Source: Coriobacteriaceae bacterium
GTDB lineage: Bacteria; Actinomycetota; Coriobacteriia; Coriobacteriales; Coriobacteriaceae
Length of the DNA stretch: 43,236 bases
Assembly (NCBI GenBank): GCA_902362275.1
Contig: CABIWB010000004.1
Coordinates: forward strand, 99,230-142,465
Reading direction: 5' to 3'
The notes under the pieces were generated by a model that was not told the origin of the DNA, did no database searches, and saw only the letters and a program-made list of their open reading frames with translations. Positions 39,717 through 43,236 of this stretch are shown piece by piece (positions within the stretch are counted from its first letter, which is position 1; each line of letters starts with the position of its first letter). The position numbers and the translations under genes were made by a program.

Positions 39717-40889
39717 CTAGGCGGACTTCTTCTTGCTGTCGGAGACCATCATGTAGACGGTGAGCGCGACAGCGATGGCGGCGATCACGATGGCGCTGTA
39801 GAAGGACTGCTGGTAGGCGGCGCTGCCGGCCTCGGCGTGATACAGCACGGCAGTGATGGGCTGGCTGATCCAGGTGGAAGCGGCGTAGCCCAAGAACATG
39901 ATGCCGTAGTTGACGCCGATGTTGCTGGTACCGAAGGCGCCACCGGTGAGCGGCGGGTAGATGACGAGCAGGGCGCCAAAGCCAAAGCCAAGCAGGGCGA
40001 GCGCCACAAAGAACATACTCTGCGTAAAGCTCATCGACATGATGACGAGCGCGACGATGGTGACGACAAGGCTGATGAGCAGCGACTTGTAGGCGCCGAG
40101 CTTGTCGATGATCTGGCCAAAGGACAGACGACCGACCAGGTTGGCGCAGGTGTTGACGGAGACCACCACGCCGCCGAGGGCGACGGCCGCGGCGCTCGTG
40201 GGGTCGGCGAAGAGCTGGACGGCGGCGATGGAGGCAACTTTGCCCACGAGCAGGGTGCCGGCGGTGGCGGCAAAGGCGAAGGTGACGATGAGGATCCAGA
40301 AGCGCGGGGTCTTGACCATCTCGCCCGGGGTGAGGTCGCCGAAGGTGCCGGCGTGCGCGCCACCCTTGGGGGTCTCGAAGCCCTCGGGCAGCCAACCGGC
40401 CTCGGGGGCCTTCAGGAACAGGGCGGAGGCGGCGATCGTCACAAAGAAGATGACGCCGAGTGCCTTGAGGGCGCCAAAGATGCCCAGGCTCGGGATGAGC
40501 AGCGAGGCGAGCACCGGGGACAACACGGCGGGGCCGGCGGTCGAAGCGGCCAGGGTGATGCCGGAGGCGAGACCCTTCTTGTCGATGAACCACTTTTGGC
40601 CGGTGGTGAGTGCCGGGTTGTAGCCCACGCCGTAGCACACAGCGGCGGCGATCACGACGTTGCGGGGGCCGATCTTATCGGAGATGCGGCCGGCGAAGAT
40701 GCCCGTCACGGCCATGATGGTCTGGAAGACCGGGAAAGCCCAGGTAAGGGCGCTCGACCACTCGGGGTAGACGGCGAGCAGGTTTTTGCTCACGACGGAA
40801 TACAGCGCGATGGAGCTGATGAAGAACATGGTGACGCACGCGGCGGAAAGCACGACGGCGCGACCCTTGTTGGAGTTGGTGGAAGCCAT
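39717..40889 (-). CDS. OFA-type MFS transporter, two helices probably missing
   Basis: The open frame of 390 aa resembles oxalate/formate antiporter-family permeases: GRISDKIGPRNVVI is the loop 2-3 motif, then YNPALTTGQKWFIDKKGLASGITLAASTAGPAV. Compared with the family plan the part between helix 3 and the end of helix 4 is absent. NVVIAAAV runs straight into CYGVGYNPAL (junction near 40637), a loss of about 30 residues without change of frame. The remainder shows about ten hydrophobic helices. The substrate is unknown; the neighbours suggest a sugar acid or polyol. Start ATG 40889 with GAAAGAG upstream. With both flanking enzyme genes broken, this transporter is probably no longer functional. 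Confidence 0.8.
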   Translation of the reverse strand: MASTNSNKGRAVVLSAACVTMFFISSIALYSVVSKNLLAVYPEWSSALTWAFPVFQTIMAVTGIFAGRISDKIGPRNVVIAAAVCYGVGYNPALTTGQKWFIDKKGLASGITLAASTAGPAVLSPVLASLLIPSLGIFGALKALGVIFFVTIAASALFLKAPEAGWLPEGFETPKGGAHAGTFGDLTPGEMVKTPRFWILIVTFAFAATAGTLLVGKVASIAAVQLFADPTSAAAVALGGVVVSVNTCANLVGRLSFGQIIDKLGAYKSLLISLVVTIVALVIMSMSFTQSMFFVALALLGFGFGALLVIYPPLTGGAFGTSNIGVNYGIMFLGYAASTWISQPITAVLYHAEAGSAAYQQSFYSAIVIAAIAVALTVYMMVSDSKKKSA

Positions 40890-40955
40890 TGGACTCTTTC
40901 TAATCGATGCGGGGGAGGGGCAGGCGTGTTCACGTTGCCTCCCTGTCAGGATGGT

Positions 40956-41836
40956 TTACTGGTCGGTCGGCTTTGCGATGCCGGACTCGTCGGACCAAAG
41001 CTCGACACCCTTGTTCTTGAGGTAGTTGTCGGCAAAGGCTCGGCGGCCGCCGGGCTTGGCGGTGAGGTCGCCCATCATATTGGAGAAACCGCCATCGACC
41101 TTGATGGCGTCGCCGGTGGTAAAGTCCGAGCGCTTGGACGCCAGGAACATGACGGCGTTGGCGATATCGCTGACCTCGCCGATGCGACGCGTGGCGATGA
41201 GACGGCTGCGGCTCTTCTCGACCTCGGGGTCGGCGTAAAAGCTTGCCGACATGGGGGTCTTGACGAAGCAGGGCTCGACGCAGTTGGAACGGACGCCGTA
41301 GGGGCCCACTCGGCGGCAAGCATCTTGGACATCATGTTGACGCCGGCCTTGGTGGAGCTGTACACGCCCGAGAACGTCTCGGGGGAGTGGCTGGCGACGG
41401 TCGAGATATGCACCAGGCGGCCCTGGCCGGCCTTGATCATCTCGCGACCAAAGCGCTGCGAGGTGATGAAGTAGCCGGTGAGGTTGACGTTGAGCACCTG
41501 CTCTCAGTCGCTCAGCGGCAGGTCCTCCATGGCGGCGAAGCGCAGGATGCCGGCGGTGTTGACGAGGACGTCGACGCGACCGAAGTCGGCGATGGTGGCG
41601 TCGACGGCGGCCTGAACCTCGGCCTCGTCGGTGGGGTTCATCTTGTAGCCCTCGGCGTGGATGCCAAACTCGGTGGCGAGGTCGGCGGCTGCAGCCTTGA
41701 CCTTTTCCTCGTCCAGATCGAGCAGGACGACGTTGGCGCCGTTGCGGGCGAACTCGCGGCAAATCTCGACGCCCATACCGCCGAGTGCGCCGGTCACGGC
41801 GCAGACATCGCCCTCGAGCTTAAGCCAGTTGCTCAT
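40956..41836 (-). pseudogene. Short-chain dehydrogenase with an in-frame stop and a frameshift
   Basis: A repaired reading gives a 293-aa classical SDR: GDVCAVTGALGGMGVEICREF (NAD-binding TGxxxGxG), VDVLVNTAGILRFA (NxAG), STVASHS with the catalytic Ser, and YSSTKAG with the catalytic Tyr and Lys. A TGA at 41504-41506 replaces the Trp expected in LPLSDWEQVLNVN. Further on the GGGG at 41301-41304 is one base short of the expected GCC-CCC-TAC, after which YGVRSNCVEPCFVKTPM and the C-terminus continue in another frame. Two independent lesions make this a pseudogene unless both are errors. It is the first gene of the operon that faces LysR. Confidence 0.88.
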
Positions 41837-41909
41837 AGGAACTTCCCTTCTTGTGCCTCCCGGTGGGCCGTTCCCATTAATCGACCCATGTGGTTTTCGC
41901 AGGTTATCG

Positions 41910-41941
41910 TATGCTTTGCATTTGCGCAGGTAAATTGCATA
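41910..41941. promoter_or_regulatory. Possible LysR binding region in the divergent spacer
   Basis: TATGC and GCATA flank ATTTGCGCAGGTAAAT (41920-41935), which has the T-N11-A form of LysR sites. It is 134 bases before the LysR start and 74 bases before the SDR start. The dyad is imperfect, so this is only a candidate. Confidence 0.3.
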
Positions 41942-42069
41942 TTTGTTAGAATGGCGTTAACCATTGGTTTATAGCTTGCAAGACGATGTGTCTTTAATTG
42001 AGTGTGTGACCTGCCAAAACAACCACCTTCGGCAGTTCATTGCCATACGTCTGGAAACGGGAGATTGAC

Positions 42070-42948
42070 GTGTACGATCGAAGACTTGAGGCCATATCGG
42101 CCGCCGCGGAGCTGGGAAGCTTTTCGCGTGCGGCGGCAAAATTGCGTGTGTCGACTCCGGCGCTCGTCAAGCAGGTGTCGGGCTTCGAGGCCGAGTTCGG
42201 CATCACGCTGTTCGAACGCTCGCACTCGGGCGTCAAAGTGTCGCCGGCGGGCGCGCTGCTGGTGGATGATGCGCGCTCGATTATGCGGCAGTCCGAGGAC
42301 GTGCTGCGCCGTGCCCGCCGCGCGGCGGGCGATGGCGGTGCCGTGCGCCTGGGCGTGTCGATGATGTGCCCGGGGCGCCAAACGCTGTCGATGTGGTCGG
42401 GCATCCACGATCTGGAACCATCGCTGCGATTTGAGATCGTGCCGGTAAGCGACCTCTACGCCGAGCGCGAGACCGTCATGCGCAGCCTCGGTCGCGAGGT
42501 GGATGTGGTGCAGTCGAGTTTTTCGACCCCGCGCTGGGGTGACGTCTGCCAAAAGCTCCGCATCGTTAACGTGCCGTTTTATATCGACGTGCCACGCACG
42601 AGCCCGCTGGCGCGCAAGACACGCATTACGGTTGCCGACCTGGAGGGCATGCGCCTGCGCGTACTCCGTCACGGCAACGACGCTATGGACAGTCTGCGTA
42701 TCGATCTGTTGGCCGACGGCGGCGTTGACGTGATCGACGTGGATAGCTTGGACTTTGCGCTCTTTAACGAGGCAGAGGAAAAGGGCGACGCGGTGCTCAC
42801 CTGCGGCGCATGGTCGGGGGTGCACCCGGCCTTTGTGGGCATGCCGTTCCTGTGCGGGCGAGAGGCGCCGGTCTTTCTGCACTACCCGCTCGAGCCCACC
42901 CTCCAAGTCCAAAAATTCGTCAACGCCATGGCCCAACTCCTCAAGTAG
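42070..42948 (+). CDS. LysR-family transcriptional regulator
   Basis: The 292-aa regulator has an N-terminal winged helix (LEAISAAAELGSFSRAAAKLRVSTPALVKQVSGFEAEFGITLFERSHSGVKVSPAG) and a periplasmic-binding-like effector domain. Start is GTG 42070 with CGGGAG upstream; the longer frame from TTG 42040 lacks a ribosome site. It is divergent from the SDR-MFS-Gfo operon, the usual arrangement for a LysR activator and its target. The protein is intact although the operon it faces is broken. Effector unknown. Confidence 0.92.
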   Translation: MYDRRLEAISAAAELGSFSRAAAKLRVSTPALVKQVSGFEAEFGITLFERSHSGVKVSPAGALLVDDARSIMRQSEDVLRRARRAAGDGGAVRLGVSMMCPGRQTLSMWSGIHDLEPSLRFEIVPVSDLYAERETVMRSLGREVDVVQSSFSTPRWGDVCQKLRIVNVPFYIDVPRTSPLARKTRITVADLEGMRLRVLRHGNDAMDSLRIDLLADGGVDVIDVDSLDFALFNEAEEKGDAVLTCGAWSGVHPAFVGMPFLCGREAPVFLHYPLEPTLQVQKFVNAMAQLLK

Positions 42949-42960
42949 CTCATTTGGCGC

Positions 42961-43070
42961 GGGTAGTCTTTTTGGGACGGGGCTTTTTTAGCTACCCAAT
43001 CTGGTGCCGTCGAAGCATGACGCCGTATTTGGCATAGGGTAGCTAAAAAGCCCCGTCCCAAAAAGACTAA
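42961..43070. repeat. 110-bp inverted repeat, family C (long form)
   Basis: The left arm 42961-42997 (GGGTAGTCTTTTTGGGACGG then GGCTTTTTTAGCTACCC) is repeated inverted at 43037-43070 with about 32 of 34 matching. Each arm itself starts with GGGTAG and ends with CTACCC-like sequence. The spacer is 39 bases. It starts 13 bases after the LysR stop. The 288 bases from here to the window end hold only this repeat, a terminator-like hairpin and a further inverted repeat. Confidence 0.88.
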
Positions 43071-43076
43071 CAAAAC

Positions 43077-43104
43077 GAGGCCCTGACCAAACGGCCAGGG
43101 CCTC
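43077..43104. terminator. Terminator-like hairpin after LysR
   Basis: GAGGCCCTG (43077-43085) and CAGGGCCTC (43096-43104) pair perfectly. There is no T run directly after on the plus strand; on the minus strand the following bases are GTTTTG, so it may act in the minus direction. Confidence 0.6.
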
Positions 43105-43167
43105 ACTAACCTTTATTCCGTTTTAAACAACGGGCTGATTGCGCGCAGGAGGGTGCCCCGGGGCGGC

Positions 43168-43233
43168 GGGGTATTTCCTCCGCGCGCAGTTTCGCAGCGA
43201 AGCGAGAATGTTTGAGCACGGAGGAATTACCCC
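43168..43233. repeat. Inverted repeat at the window end
   Basis: GGGGTATTTCCTCCG (43168-43182) and CGGAGGAATTACCCC (43219-43233), one mismatch, around a GC-rich 36-nt loop. It may extend past the window. Confidence 0.65.
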
Positions 43234-43236
43234 GAC

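Noticed and set aside
41504..41506. In-frame TGA in the SDR gene as a selenocysteine codon
   Set aside because: The aligned family position is Trp, no SECIS-like hairpin directly follows, and the gene carries a second frameshift.
1..43236. CRISPR array, prophage or integrative element
   Set aside because: The repeats are dispersed single palindromes, not regularly spaced direct repeats; no integrase, transposase, capsid or relaxase-like protein is encoded.

Overview
The window is a high-GC chromosomal segment with short intergenic gaps and no phage or plasmid genes. Gene content points to a gut actinobacterium of the class Coriobacteriia, most likely Collinsella or a close relative. The pointers are heterodimeric ABC exporters, many nitroreductase/flavodoxin oxidoreductases, an LTA-synthase-like sulfatase, a sortase-anchored LANTG surface protein, a GntR/LysR/TetR regulator mix and a short CysE. 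This assignment is inference from gene style; there is no 16S gene in the window.

Layout. (1) 1-5.5 kb: a GntR regulator divergent from a frameshifted YeiH-type transporter; an NtrC-like regulator with a decayed AAA+ domain behind a structured leader; a small membrane protein; a nitroreductase; and a 96-aa unknown. (2) 5.4-9.8 kb: a MarR regulator with its own operator-promoter, translationally coupled to a heterodimeric ABC exporter. (3) 9.8-17.2 kb: cysE, a DedA protein, ilvE followed by a very large hairpin, lemA, a TetR regulator, tRNA-Ser(UGA), an unusual TadA-glycerate kinase fusion, and then about 0.9 kb without protein genes that holds several inverted repeats and the SRP RNA. (4) 17.2-26.5 kb: a LANTG surface protein, a second heterodimeric ABC exporter, a flavodoxin, an LTA-synthase-like membrane sulfatase and a second nitroreductase. 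(5) 26.5-31.4 kb: a potassium island made of Kup, a 64-aa membrane protein, a KdpD-like kinase lacking the usual N-terminal half, and a KdpE-like regulator. (6) 31.4-38.5 kb: RlmKL (the RlmL half looks catalytically dead), a HAD phosphatase, transaldolase and Tex. (7) 38.6-43 kb: a catabolic-looking operon (SDR, OFA-type MFS, Gfo/Idh/MocA) facing a LysR regulator. All three operon genes carry lesions, while the LysR gene is intact.

The most distinctive non-coding feature is a set of palindromic intergenic repeats in at least three sequence families (A: TGTGACAAAGGGAC arms; B: AAGTTGCGGTGG arms; C: GGGACGGGGC cores). They lie directly after stop codons or between genes. Several share a GGGAC/GTCCC core, which suggests one mobile or REP-like system. 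The other highlights are the TadA-glycerate kinase fusion, the decaying operon, the dead RlmL half and the 28-bp duplication of the transaldolase 3' end around a hairpin.

Four genes or gene pieces are interrupted by single-base shortfalls in G/C runs, so real decay must be separated from homopolymer sequencing error. One in-frame stop (TGG to TGA) and one in-frame loss of two membrane helices in the same operon argue that at least that operon is really decaying.
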